DNA of 64,000 nucleotides from Sphagnum compactum. Lineage: Eukaryota > Bryophyta > Sphagnopsida > Sphagnales. Of the stretch, positions 23,017 through 34,491 are shown one piece after another (the first letter of the stretch is position 1; each line of letters opens with the position of its first letter). The notes under the pieces are model-generated. The model worked only from the letters and a program-made list of their open reading frames with translations, was not told the DNA's origin and did no database searches. Where the stretch lies: the NCBI GenBank assembly GCA_965153455.1, contig OZ234496.1, positions 13,818,304 to 13,882,303 on the forward strand, given 5' to 3'. The position numbers and the translations under genes are program-made.

Positions 23017-25216
23017 CTAGAATGTTCTAGAGTACTTCTTAATCTCATACATGATGGAGGGGATTGATATGACATCCTTACTGAGGGCCACACCATCACC
23101 CACACACTTGAGGGAGTCACAGAGGCGAGTGTAGTAGAGCAGCAACTGTGTAAGTGCTGCCTGCAAAATTTTCATGCCACAGACAAAGTTGCTCGAAAGA
23201 TGTAATTACATCAACCTTACTTCTGCCACATGCAAACTCACTCCCACATAATGGAGGGCAGGTGGTATCTCCTCACATCATGCTGTTGGATTGTAAAGGT
23301 ATGTATCAATGAGATTACAGACAAGACCCATTTTGGGCAAACCCATTACACAAAAAAATCCAAATCCTGAGTTTCCATCACATTCCTGGAAGCAAGAGGA
23401 AGAAGAAGAAGCAGGTATGATGTTGGCTGCTGAAAATAAAATTGACACAGAAGTAGTAATGTGATTGTCAAGTTACAAGTGACCTGAGAAGTTTCCAGCC
23501 AATACCTTCCTATTTTTGTGTTTGATCCCCATACTCATACATTGCTCCTGAAGACTCTTAATCTCTGAGCTAATGGATCCCAGATCTGCCTGGGCACACA
23601 CACACAACATACCCAACACAAATAGGCAATTAGAACCCACCCTTAGTATCATACTGATACATCTTCTTCATAAGTCTGAAAACTTCTCCAACATCTTCAT
23701 AAAAAAACACCACAACAAAACTACTGGAGCAGTTTGAACACATTGCAAGTCACACACATGTTCAGAGACCAACAACGGCAACATGTCTGACACTAGGTGA
23801 CCAGCTGCTATATAACATCCCCACTGGCTTCATCAGTGCCCAACAGAGGGTGAAGGCCAATGCCCATCATACACTAATGAAAGGACTGAGTTTCTTCTGT
23901 CACAAGACCAGCAGTCACAGGAAGAAGACTCAGCCATTCAGATGCTGGCCCACCCAACAAAACCTAAAAAGAAGGAGAACACCAAGCTGTTGCCTAGTTG
24001 AAGCAAAGCTCTACCGGTAAAGATGTTGTCCATCTTACCTGGAAACCACCGAGTAAAGCCTCCATATGAGTCAGAACAGTATCACACTCCCGTACTTTTG
24101 AATGCAAAGATACCAGGTTGTCACTCTCTTTCATGTCGTCTGGCAGCAAGGCTTCACATGAATTTCAGTAGGCAATGTGACATCTGGGAGGAAAAGCAAC
24201 CCACAACTGTCATCACATAGGATTCCCATTGGGCACATGTCATTCTGATCTAGCTAGATGCATTCTTTATAGATCTGACAAACAATGGCTCTGTCTGTCT
24301 GACCAGCCTCATGTGAATGCACTGAAAATAGATTCATTGATCATAGTTTGACTTAAGTATAGGATTTTGAGATAAAGGAAAAAGAACAAGACAGAACCTG
24401 AATGGACTCCAGCTCCACTTGCTGTAGCTTCTCCTCCACATCATGAGCATATTCACATAATTGACTGTCTTGTCCAAGAATGTTTGCTATCATCTACACA
24501 ACCCCCCACCCATCTTAGCTTATTCTCATCTACAAGCAGGGGAGAATACACAACTCCTTCCTACTCAAAAGCCAAACCATCAAGAGTCCAACAGACACCA
24601 AAAGACATGTGAAAGACAGGGAGAAACACTTCTGAACTAGACCCACAATTTCTTTTGTCCCTATTTCCAGCACAGGATAAAATCCTTCTGCTGAAAATCC
24701 CCTTTAACAATGCCGGTATCTACTAGTAAGGTATACAAGAGGGGAACGCTGACAATGTAAATAGAGCAAACAAGAGTTGCACCACAAATGAAAGAGGGGG
24801 GTATAATTGAAAGAAAGGAACCTGCTGGCCTTGGAGATTCTCAAGCTCTTCCTCAAGTCCTTCCAGTGAGACTTCATCACTGTCATGTCAGGGTACTATG
24901 ATTCCATCAGATGTATCTCTTTTTCCTTTTCTCTCCACCTTGGTTGGATGCACCTGTCTTTCTACTTGCGAGTTTTGTGGCATGCCAACCACCATTACAG
25001 GTCAATAACATAAGCGAGACACTAAGAGAGCACATTTTGTTTAAAACTCCTTGGACTGCACTCTTCCAACATATAGCTAGTCATCTGTATCTGTATATAC
25101 TAATAATATTCTTTAAAAAATGGGGGGACACGAGGAGAGAAAATGCAGCTCAAAATCCTGACCTTGTCTTGTCTGCAAATGTGTAGATTACCAGCTGCAA
25201 CAGTTAGGTCCGCCAT
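23017..25216 (-). pseudogene. VPS52: Internally deleted copy of VPS52 (GARP/EARP tethering subunit)
   Basis: VPS52 is a large subunit (about 700 residues in plants) of the GARP/EARP tether for endosome-to-Golgi traffic. Pieces of its N terminus appear in order: 25192-25216 (MADLTVAA), 24822-24879 (SLEGLEEELENLQGQQ), 24398-24493 (IANILG, QQVELESIQ), 24039-24139 (KESDNLVSLH, MEALLGGFQ) and 23506-23589 (GSISSEIKSLQEQ). The C terminus follows directly at 23017-23214 (AALTQLLLYYTRLCDSLK, then IMYEIKKYSRTF and a stop at the family's natural end). The middle, roughly 500 residues, has no room and is missing. Exon phases disagree between pieces 1 and 2 and between 3 and 4, and the last piece needs a one-base shift between DVITSF and VCGMKIL. 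I call it a dead partial duplicate; a short expressed remnant cannot be excluded. Spliced signals at several borders remain intact, so decay is recent or slow. Confidence 0.8.
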
Positions 25217-26858
25217 TTGTTGCTCCTCTCATTCACCGAGCTCAGCATCCTGATCTCAGAAAAAAAATTCATCAGATCATGCCCCATTTTTCAATGCCAA
25301 GAATTCCACTTATAGATGGGTAGTCCTCCAATTTGTCCAGTCTGCATTGAGACAGACTACCTTCAATATAAGCAAAAGCAAAACATCAGTGGGTGTGAAC
25401 TCTACAACACATGGGTGTGCAGTTTTCCGAAAGAACCAACGCTGCTCCTCCTCCACTTGGCAACAAGATGATGACACTCCAACAACAACAATAAAGGTGG
25501 CAAAAGATTCAAAGAAAAAGCTGTCTCTTTTTCTTGTCTGCTTGCAAGAAGGGCATTTGGCAGAGGAGGATGTTTCCATGGTTACAAACTGATGGTGTGC
25601 AACAGAAAACCCTAATCTGAGAAATGCATGCCGCCTTTGCGATCTGAGAAATGCATGTCGCCTTTGTGATCTGAGAAATCCAGAATTGAGCTCAAACAGT
25701 CAGAGCTGTTGGAGATTTTTCTTGGGGAAAGCAAAGGATCCATCTCTTCTTTGCAAGCACCCACAAGCCAGCCCGCAGTAATGGGTGCACGTTTCCGGCA
25801 TGAAGAGAGGAAAGGAGAGAGACACACAACAGAGACAGGAAGGAACAAACCGAGGGAGGCGAAGAAAGGCAAGGCGAAAAGCTTCTCCAAGGCTTGTTGC
25901 GCATACTCATCAGCGATGATGATCAAAGGCTTGTTGTGCACCACTCCCGCATCCACCACGCATGATGATCATCCAGGCAGGTGTTGCTCACTCTTTGCAG
26001 GATTTGTGCAATACAGTATGGAAGATGATAATCTGGAGGTTTTCCTGTTCTCTTCACGTGCAATACAGTTTGGAAAATGAGTGTTGTTATTGTTGCAGTC
26101 TTGCTTAAACCCAACACTAAAAATGTGTGCCTAAACCTTTAAACCCTAAACCCTTGCAGGATTTGTGCAAAGCAGTTTGGAATATGAGTGTCTTCATTGT
26201 CAGAGGAGTCTTTCTTTACATTGCAATGCTTTCTGCCTGACATCATGAAACTCCTGTTTTTCTTCCAGCTGCAATAGTCGCCAACACGTGCTGGTCACAG
26301 TTGCTGCAAGGTTGAAAGACCAAAAGACAAACAAGTGTGCAATGCAAGACAGAAAAGCATTTCCTTTGTGCATAAAGTCTTGTTGCCAATTTCTTATAGG
26401 TATGCATTTGCTTCCATTTCCTACAGTAGGAACAGCAATGGCTGATTTCTATACATCAACAAGTCTCTTGTTGTTCCTAGGAGCATATGAAAACACCCTG
26501 CAACAACACAGTTCTCTTTTTAGCAAGCTTTAGGGAGTGTTGCAGGTGTTTTTCAATGCTTTTTGGCTCGATTGCTTCTGATCCTCTTGGCAACTTTGCA
26601 GCTTGTTTTACAGCAGACAGGCACAAAGATTGAGAGGCAGGCTAGAACCTTGAATTGCTATTCCAGCAAACAAATGGAGAAGGGTGTACACATGGGGTTA
26701 ATTCTGGTTTGAAATAATTTGGCTATATGCACCAACTGACTTGCCTGGTGCCATGTGTGAGCCATTCTGTTGATGTTCTAATCTAAGTTAGTCTCCTGCT
26801 GTTGTTTTGGATGTTGTACAGAGAGTTTGTGAAGAAGAAAAACCAGGCAAGAGTGGAA
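25217..26858. other. Intergenic DNA between VPS52 relic and methyltransferase gene
   Basis: Contains a short three-copy repeat (25614-25680) and a telomere-type motif near 26130 (AAACCCTAAACCC). Open frames such as 25709-26080 and 25612-25959 overlap on opposite strands and match nothing I know. The right part probably holds the 3' untranslated end of the minus-strand methyltransferase gene. Confidence 0.45.
25614..25680. repeat. Short tandem repeat, 27-28 bp unit
   Basis: Two full units ATCTGAGAAATGCATG[C/T]CGCC followed by TTTG and a third partial unit (ATCTGAGAAAT). Confidence 0.9.
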
Positions 26859-28920
26859 TCAAGGAACTGCAACCCAATCTGAGATAAGTGCTCTCAATTC
26901 CCTGGGCAATGCTTCACTCCAAGCTTGCATATCTGGTGAAGGACCAGTCATGACCAATGTATTTCGTCCATTTCTCTCCAAATATATCCTAGAAAGTTCT
27001 CCAGAAAATACCTTGACCATTGCAGCTATGGTTCCCTCCATAGTGATCTGCCCAATGCTTTTGCTTTCACCTTCTCCTGCTTCAACCCAGGAGCCCCCAC
27101 AATTGACCATGATGCGACCTTCACAATCAAAGAAAACAAACAAATCAGTGCCAAATTTCTTCTTACTATTGTACCCATCAATCTAATACCTGCAACAGGT
27201 GCCTGCTCTCAAATCTAAGAAACAAATATCATGTTCCTTGAATGCTTTCACATAACTAGAAACAACAGAAGTCAAGTAACATCAATGCAACTTTCTCAAG
27301 CAATTATTTCTGCAGTTCAAGAATCTGATCACCTTCAGGCCGTAATCTGCTTTTCAGTTGCTCCCAAGTCTCAGGCAGCATTAAGGGTGGAATCACTGCC
27401 CCATGAGCAAACAGATCAACAATCAGCCCTGCAAAACCACCTTCAACAGTTGCATCAGAGGCCAAAGCATCCCCTATATACACAAATAGCTTTCCAGACT
27501 TTCTCCCAGATTGTGTCTCTGTTCTTGCATTTACTGCCACATGGTCATTGTCGCCTTCAGTACTTGCTGGTTTGACAGAAATGTTGCCATCTTCTTTTTC
27601 ACGAGCTTCAACAACTGGAGAATCTTCTGCATGATTGCATTCAAAGCCATACAAGACTGCATCCTCTGATGCTGACAACCTCTTCTCCGGTTCTACTTCC
27701 AGCTGGGCTAAATTGAAGAACTGCCGTGCAACAGTGATGATATCAGGGTCAAGCTCCCACCCATGCATAGTAACAGCAGGCCAAAAATGTTGAATGATGT
27801 GTGCAGTAGCACCTGCTCCCACTCCATAAATCCCAACTGGCCCATTGGGAAGAAGGGGCATAAGAGTGGCAAATTCATCATAGTAAGAATTTGTGAGCAC
27901 CTTGTGTTGGTACCAGACACTATGAACATTAGGTGGATTGTCCAGGAGAAGGATTCGTGCTCCAGCAAGCTGATGGTCAGCACTTCTCGAAACCTCAACC
28001 ACACGCACAATGTTATACCTGCACACATAAACAAACAAACAACAAAGAAAGGAATGTCATCCTCTCTGGTCATGAAAGCAAAGTGTGCAATGATGATACT
28101 TGATGACTGACAAGCTCATGCTGCTGCTAGGTCAGTCCTGCCGGTTCCAGGAGCTCTCATATCATTTACTGTGATAACTCCTGTTTTGCAACAGCAGGTT
28201 TTCCTGCAATAATGAATTTTTGCATGCTGTGCCATGTGAAGGCAAAATGCAGTAATTCCACAGCAAATGTCAAGAACGTATCGAAAGAGATGAGCTCCCA
28301 TGCACATGGGGATTCTTGCAACAGAGAGTTGAAAAGTTTAATGAGAAAATGTGTCAACAGAAACAAAGCTGCAGAGGCGGAGAATTCACACATTTGGGAG
28401 AAGAGAAGAGAACTTACGCAGTTAAGAAGTTTGCAAGAATCCGAGTATCACTATCCTGCACAGGTTTCTCCCAGTCTTCTTCCGTCACTAGTCTCTCGCC
28501 TTCTTCTTCTTCGTCTTCTTCCTTCACCGCAACAACAATAGGTTCTGTTCCTCCTCCTCGACTTTCTTCTCTGTTCGTCGCAGCAGCATCAAACGCATTC
28601 CTGCATTTGGAATGAAATGAGCAGCAAGAAACATGAAGATGATGATGCCTCCTCTTCCTCTCCCACAACAAACCGATGGGATCGATTCTCGTTCTCTGCG
28701 GAGACGACGACTCCGAACTCAACGCAACTTGCTGGTGGTGACATCCCTTTGCGTCCACGGCTCTCTTCTTCTTCTCTTCTGCAGATCCATGTGGGAGCTT
28801 CACAGCAAAAGCACCAACAACCGCAAGTGGGAGGAGAAGGACAGAATGCATTGTCACCGTATCCTCCTCTCTGTTCTCCGCGCTTCTTGCCCACTCCCTC
28901 GCGGGCAGAAATGCATCCAA
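26859..28920 (-). CDS. Class I SAM-dependent methyltransferase, spermidine-synthase-like fold
   Basis: Three exons join in phase: 28418-28920, 27333-28018 and 26859-27118 (minus strand), giving 482 residues. The closest match I recall is the Arabidopsis At5g04610 group, plant proteins annotated as spermidine-synthase-like SAM methyltransferases of unknown substrate. Seen directly: the glycine motif YGVGAGATAH near residue 232, the acidic motif GWELDPDIITVARQFF near 254, the later YIGDALAS block, and an Asp-rich VDLF segment. A stretch of roughly 60 acidic, low-complexity residues sits between the ELD and GDAL motifs, absent from the Arabidopsis relative as I remember it. The first exon carries no core motif. 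It has a hydrophobic stretch (MHSVLLLPLAVVGAFAV at 24-40) that could be a membrane or targeting segment, then Glu-rich sequence. The exact start is uncertain between Met1 and Met24. No polyamine-binding residues can be judged by eye, so a spermidine synthase activity should not be assumed. Confidence 0.82.
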
Positions 28921-28923
28921 AAG

Positions 28924-28941
28924 AACCCTAAATCCTAAACC
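28924..28941. promoter_or_regulatory. Telobox-type motif just upstream of the methyltransferase start
   Basis: AACCCTAAATCCTAAACC ends three bases before the start codon of the minus-strand methyltransferase gene. Telobox motifs near plant transcription starts are known to occur in genes of the translation and growth machinery. Function here is inferred only from position. Confidence 0.4.
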
Positions 28942-30038
28942 TTGGGCTTCTTATCTATAGCAGCAACAATCGCGAATCTTCACGCCACGATTGGGCTTAG
29001 CAAGAATCAAGCACAAAGCCACGACAGGAAATTGTTGCAAGATCAAACCACTAGGTGGTGTGTGGGCCATGCCACTGCTTGCTTCATCAAGCCCTTGATA
29101 GATACGTATCTCAAACTCCGCTACAAAGTCCCTCTATCTTCATAAATCTGCTAAGCAGTTCCACGATCAAGCTTTTTCACGAGACTACAAAATCTGTTTT
29201 CCTGTTCCCGTTGATCATCAAATGCCACATTCACTTGCAAAATCTGGGGATCACATATTCAATGCAGCAGGAATCTCTTCTTCCCCATCTTGAGATCCAA
29301 ACAGCAATGTGCAAAGAGGATGCGAGGCATCAATAGGAGCATGTTTCTGATAAGGAACAAAGGGCATGGGAAATGTGTCAAACAAGAAAGAAAGCCTCTC
29401 TCTCCAAATTCTTGAAGAATAGAAAAAAAATTGGATCAATGCAATGATATTGTATGTCTCCCCCCCCAAGAAACAAGGGATTGAAGTTGTGAATAAATGA
29501 TTATTAGTTTGGTTGGGCCCCAGGATAAAAGGAAGTGGGAAAATAAATTCTTCTTCAAGACACATCATCATCGCTATCAAGCCTCTCATTCTGCTTCTTG
29601 CACAATCGTCATCATCATTGTTGGTGTCATGAGAGGCACCAGGAAAACATTCTTAGCACCGGAATCTACATTCAGCTGGACTACAATCTCACACAAACTA
29701 CTGACATTGTGTACTTCTAGACCCAATAACAAGATTGTGATCTATGGGCACACCAAGAATCAAGACCCATGAATAAAATTTCCCCTCTACCCAGACCCAT
29801 CTCCAAATGTAGATCCAAGCAAGCTCAATAGCAAACCTGGTCAAGCCGCGCATCACATTGTCCAAACAGTAGGGACAAAGGCCTTCTGGTCAACACATCA
29901 AAAGCCACTTCAGTTATCACATGTACTTAGAGAACATTTGTTGCCGAATTTTTTGGAATAAATTTGAGCAGCACCCAGAACATACATGCAGGCCCTGCTT
30001 TACATTCACCACTATTGCAAATAATGAAAAGCCCAAGA
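28942..30038. other. Intergenic DNA between methyltransferase and PPR genes
   Basis: Both neighbours are on the minus strand, so this holds the promoter of the methyltransferase gene and the 3' end of the PPR gene. A poly-C run lies near 29461. No coding call is made. Confidence 0.5.
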
Positions 30039-33000
30039 CTATGGAATGCTACCAAAAAGTTCCAATACTTTGTCCCGTTGTTCATTGTTTTGACAAGCAT
30101 CCATGAGGGCAGATCTGGATCTCTCATCAGCCTCACATCCAGAGCCAATCATCTCCTTGAACCAGGAGAAAGCTGTGTCAAAATCAGATTGCTCACTGAA
30201 GGTCCGCACTAATAGGGTGTAAATAGTTTGGTTGGGCTGGATATTAGCTTTTCTCAGAGAATCAAAGGTGTGGAGCACTGCTTCTGAGTCCTTGGCAATG
30301 GTGTAACCCAGCATCAAGGTGCCATATGTCACCACATTTGGCTCCACTCCTGCCCTTCTCATCTTCTCCATCAGACCCTCTGCTTTTTTCATATCTCCAA
30401 CATTAACATATGCAGCCATGAGCGTTGTATAAGAGTGTATGTCAGGTCGACACCTGTGAAATTGCACTTTGGAAGTTAGAGACACTCAAGATCTGGTACA
30501 GACACAATCTTAAGACTACAAATGTGCCATCACTCTCCAAAGAACCCTACTAATAGATACCTATGAGACACCTGGGTTGCACTTCAGAAGTTAGAGACAC
30601 ACAAGATCTGGTACAGACACAGGCTTAAGACCACAAATGCACCATCACTCTCCTAAGAACCCTACTATTTGATATCTACAAGATTCCAGAGAAAACTCCA
30701 GAACAAAACTTGGAAGAAAGATGCCAGTCTTAACCTTGCAAGTGTCACTCACAAAGTGCCAGACCATCACCTCCATCATGAATAGCCATGATGAACTGCC
30801 ATGACTCCCCACTCACTTCATCAGCTCTTGATGGTGGAACTCTGCTAACAGATGACATTGGATAACAGGATGTTACCTATCCTTGGTCATCTTCTTCAAA
30901 ACAGTCTCTGCTCCTTGGACTTCCTTTGCTTTGGCATATGCATCAAGCAAAGTATTGTATGTCATGCGGGTGGGCCTGTGAGTCAAATCCACATTCAAAA
31001 CTTCAAGTGAGACATGCTGGTGCTGTGTGCATGGACTGTACAAGTGCACCCCCAAATACGTATAACACCTACTATAGTAAGCTTGAAATTCTGATATGGG
31101 GCATGAGGTAAGAATCTGTCACCTAAGTCCAGAAGCCACCATCTCCTGAAACACACCCTGAGCTTCCTCAACACGCCTAGACTTGGAGTATGCATTGATC
31201 AATGCTGTATAGGTGACAACATCTGGTTTAATGTTGGCAAGTTGCATCTGAGAGCAGGACCAGAGTGACCTGTCAGATATTCCATCCATCTCTTATCAGA
31301 GTCATGTATCCCCTGAAAGGCAAGCTTCTGTACCTCAAAACTTCTCTATTCTCTTTTAGTACAAGTGTTTCTGAGAAAATGAAGGCCTAAAATCCAGAAA
31401 AGCCCACTTTCGAAGCCAAAATTTGTCAGATCTGAACCTGAATAAGTAGGCTTCTGCCACAAGTTCCAGTTCATCAATTCAGTAGAAGGAAAGAAAAACA
31501 GATAACCAGCTCTTGTCTTGTGACAAAGTACCTGTCGAAGAGTTGCCTCTGCACCTGGGACAGTTTTCTGGAAGGACATAAGGCTGTTGAATGTTACAGC
31601 AGACATTGGAAGGCCCAAACCCTTCATTTGTCGGATTAGAGCCTGTGCTTCTGCAGCTTTTCCAGCTTTTCCATACATGTGAATCATGTAGTTGTACATA
31701 CGTGCATCTGGCTTCAACCCTTCTCCCTCAGTCATACTCTTAAAAATCTTCTCCGCAGCATCATATTGTCCTCCCTGCTCATTCACCACACCTTTTAAAA
31801 AATTGTACATAATATGTCTCATAAGAATCAAGAAATCTCCATTCTCACAATTAAGAAAAATTAAAGCAAGGTTAACACTTCTTCAACAAACCACAGAGAA
31901 TTCCAAAGAAGGAAAGACAAAACAGAAAGCAAGGACCAAGAAACAAAATATCTCTCATAAGAATCGAGAAATTTCGATTCTCATGATTAAGAAAAGGCAA
32001 AGTGAGGTTAACACTTCTTCAACCAGCCACAGAGAATTCCAAAGAAGGAAAGGTAAAACAGGGTACAAAGGACCAAGAAACAAAAACCAAAAAGATCAAA
32101 AAATTGTACATAACCATACAACACACAGAATTGTCCATTTGGGTATCCTAACTAGATCACTTCCAGATATCAGAGCTCATTTTCAAAACTAGATCCACCC
32201 AGGATGACCTCCGTGTTTCATGAACTAAGGCAGAACATCAAATCCAATTCCAAGCTTCAACCTAACAGAAGGTTTCTGGGCAGAGTCAGTATCTGAAATA
32301 TCTATGAAATTGCAGAGAAATCAGCATGAAAACACTTTGAACATAACATGTCTGACACTACAATTGTTTAAATTGGCACCAGAAATACCGGATTTGGCAT
32401 CTAGGATTCATCTCATAACTGATTTGCAGGTTTCAAAATTGTGAAGAATACCTTGCAGAACATGCTGATAATAGTTTGATATGTGGCTTTAGTAGGCAGT
32501 GGTCCAGATTCTTGTAGTCTTTTAAGCAATGATTCAGCTCGGGCATACAATCCCTTTCGTGCAAAGCCCTCAATTAGAGAAGTGTAAGTTGCAACAGTCG
32601 GTGCTAGCCCTGCACCATTCATCTTTTCCAACAAACTCTCTGCTTTATCAGGCTCTCCTTGCTTTCCATATGACGCAATCAGCAGATTGTAATCCTCCAA
32701 ATTGAACTGCCACCAGCTGGTTTCCTTGATCAACCACTCCAGAATCTATAGCAACATCATATCCTTTGTATCAGAGAAAGCACCAAAGTGACACACACAC
32801 ATATATATGTTCATAAGTCCTCAGAACTTCTCCAAACTTACAAATGGAAGTCAGACTGAATAGAATGAAATGTAATCCAATACTAACAGAAAGTTTCCAG
32901 AGAAAACTGCAACTCCTGATAGCCAGCACTCTTTTTATTTGGGGGCCAGGTATCATTTCAATAGAGAAGAAATGCCAACAGATATGCTCAACAATCAAAG

Positions 33001-33598
33001 AAAACATCAAACAGCAATTACACAATTGATATCTTTCACAGGTTGGTTATGAAACTTTTGCTCAGTCTTCTGCTTGGTTCTGATCCTGCAAACTGTGAAA
33101 AACCTTCAGGAACCTCCTCACCTCAACAACAGGTGCCCATAATTTCAGCTGCTTCAGTCGAACGAGGGTGCCCACTATGGTCTGCTTCGAAAGCTTGCCT
33201 GTAGCTCTGTGTGCCTTGAGAACTGCCACTGCCGAGCCTGAGATCGCAATCTCCTTCATCATCCTCTCCCACTTAAGCTGGGATTTAGCTTCTTTAGTCA
33301 GGGGTTGTCCCACCACCACCCCATGCCCCTGTCTCTTCATTGTATCCTCAGCTATACTCATATGTACACTGGTTTCTGCCACTGCTTGCAAGGAGGTTTG
33401 ACTCGGAGTGGTGACCACCTCCCTGCTGCATATGATTGTATGCTTTGAAGAATACACAAAGCAAAACAAGCTCCGGTGGTCACTAATGTAACCCCTCCCA
33501 AAACGCTGCTCCTTCTTGTTGCTCTCTGTAAACTGACGACCATCCAGCCTGCCACTATGCACAAAGTTTCCACCACCCTCAGCAGGATCAACCAACAT
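30039..33598 (-). CDS. Pentatricopeptide repeat protein, At3g59040-like
   Basis: Six exons join in phase: 33122-33598, 32452-32745, 31532-31774, 31123-31247, 30877-30975 and 30039-30453 (minus strand), giving 550 residues. PPR proteins bind organelle RNA with about 35-residue helical repeats. Typical P-type repeat cores are visible: DYNLLIASYGKQGEPDKAES, ATYTSLIEGFARKGLYARAE, MYNYMIHMYGKAGKAAEAQA, VTYTALINAYSKSRRVEEAQ, TYNTLLDAYAKAKEVQGAE, SYTTLMAAYVNVGDMKKAEG and TYGTLMLGYTIAKDSEAV. The non-repeat N-terminal block (KWERMMKEIAISGSAVAVL, then GTLVRLKQLKLWAPVVE) is the feature I recall from At3g59040. No E, DYW or SMR tail is present. An in-frame stop sits two codons before the chosen Met, but the first 90 residues look poorly conserved and do not form an obvious transit peptide, so an unseen upstream exon is possible. 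Plastid targeting is inferred from the family. Confidence 0.87.
30449..30675. repeat. Tandem duplication of about 113 bp spanning a PPR splice acceptor
   Basis: Two copies share TTAGAGACAC[T/A]CAAGATCTGG, TACAGACACA, TTAAGAC.ACAAATG.[A/G]CCATCACTC and AGAACCCTACTA. Copy 1 begins at the real acceptor of the last PPR exon (exon start 30453), so copy 2 carries a mutated second acceptor near 30567. Confidence 0.85.
30677..30860. repeat. Dispersed repeat copy in a PPR intron
   Basis: Shares GTGTCACTCACAAAGTGCCA, CCATCACCTCCATCATGAAT and CCCCACTCACTTCATCAG blocks with 22375-22520 and partly with 23756-23850. It lies in the intron between the fifth and sixth PPR exons. Confidence 0.6.
31822..32090. 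repeat. Tandem duplication of about 135 bp in a PPR intron
   Basis: Copies share AAGAATC[A/G]AGAAAT, GGTTAACACTTCTTCAAC, CCACAGAGAATTCCAAAGAA and AAGGACCAAGAAACAAAA. They lie between the second and third PPR exons. Confidence 0.88.
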
Positions 33599-33649
33599 GC
33601 TTTATAAGAGATGAGAATTCCACCCCCTTCCAAACTTAAAACACACAAA

Positions 33650-34090
33650 CTGTGAAGACTAATTTCTTGTTCCAATCCAAAACCCTAAAACCTTCACACA
33701 AAGACATCACAAAGAGACAACCAAACACAGCCCAAAAAAAAAAAAACTGCCTAAGCTATTATTTCCCATAATTGAATTCCAAGATACAACAAGCATTGCA
33801 AAGCGTGAAAACCAATAATTTCTTCCAACCCAAAACCCTAAAACCTTCACACAAAGACATCACAAAGAGACAACCAAACACAGCCCCCAAAAAAAATACC
33901 GCCTAAGTTATTATTTCCCATAATTGAAGTCCAAGATATATACAACAAGCATTGCAAAACGTGAAAACCAATTTCTTCTTCCAATCCAAAACCCTAAAAC
34001 CTTCACACACAGGGAAAAATCAATAAAAAATAGATGACTTCCCCATAATTGAAGTCCAAGATACATACAACAAGCATTGCAAATGCCGAT
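33650..34090. repeat. Three tandem copies upstream of the PPR gene, each with a telobox
   Basis: Units start near 33660, 33813 and 33965 and are about 130-155 bp long. Each has CCAATCCAAAACCCTAAAACC or a near copy, then TTCACACA, then a CCCATAATTGAA.TCCAAGATA block and CAACAAGCATTGCAAA. The array lies just upstream of the minus-strand PPR start codon, so it is probably promoter or 5' leader. Confidence 0.9.
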
Positions 34091-34435
34091 GATAACGCAA
34101 TTCCTCAAACCTACAAGAAAAGGGGGAGAAAAAAACACACACACACACACAAACCCTAACTCCCTGTGGAAACTAAGACCACGGTGGTGTGCGAGGCCCA
34201 AAGAAATACCATACCTCGAGTAGGGAGCCACATGCAAGAACCTCAAAGTGGCCATGTATGTTGTCGTAGGTATCACACATACAGAGGACCAGAGCGAGAC
34301 ACACACACACACAGACGAGCTCGACAGCAGACGCCGCAAGCCAGAAATCGCAGCGGCGAGAAGCTCTGAAAAAGGATCACGCAAGGGAACGAGCGAATGT
34401 GGTATAGCGAGCTCCAGCAACGCGCCAGTGACAGG

Positions 34436-34491
34436 ATGGACGGACGATCGGTCGGTCGGACGGACGGACGGACGGACAGACGGACGGACGA
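34436..34491. repeat. (GGAC)n microsatellite
   Basis: About 14 tetranucleotide units of GGAC, with single changes (GGTC, AGAC). It makes spurious Arg-Thr-Asp-Gly and Ser-Val-Arg-Pro open frames on both strands. Confidence 0.95.
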
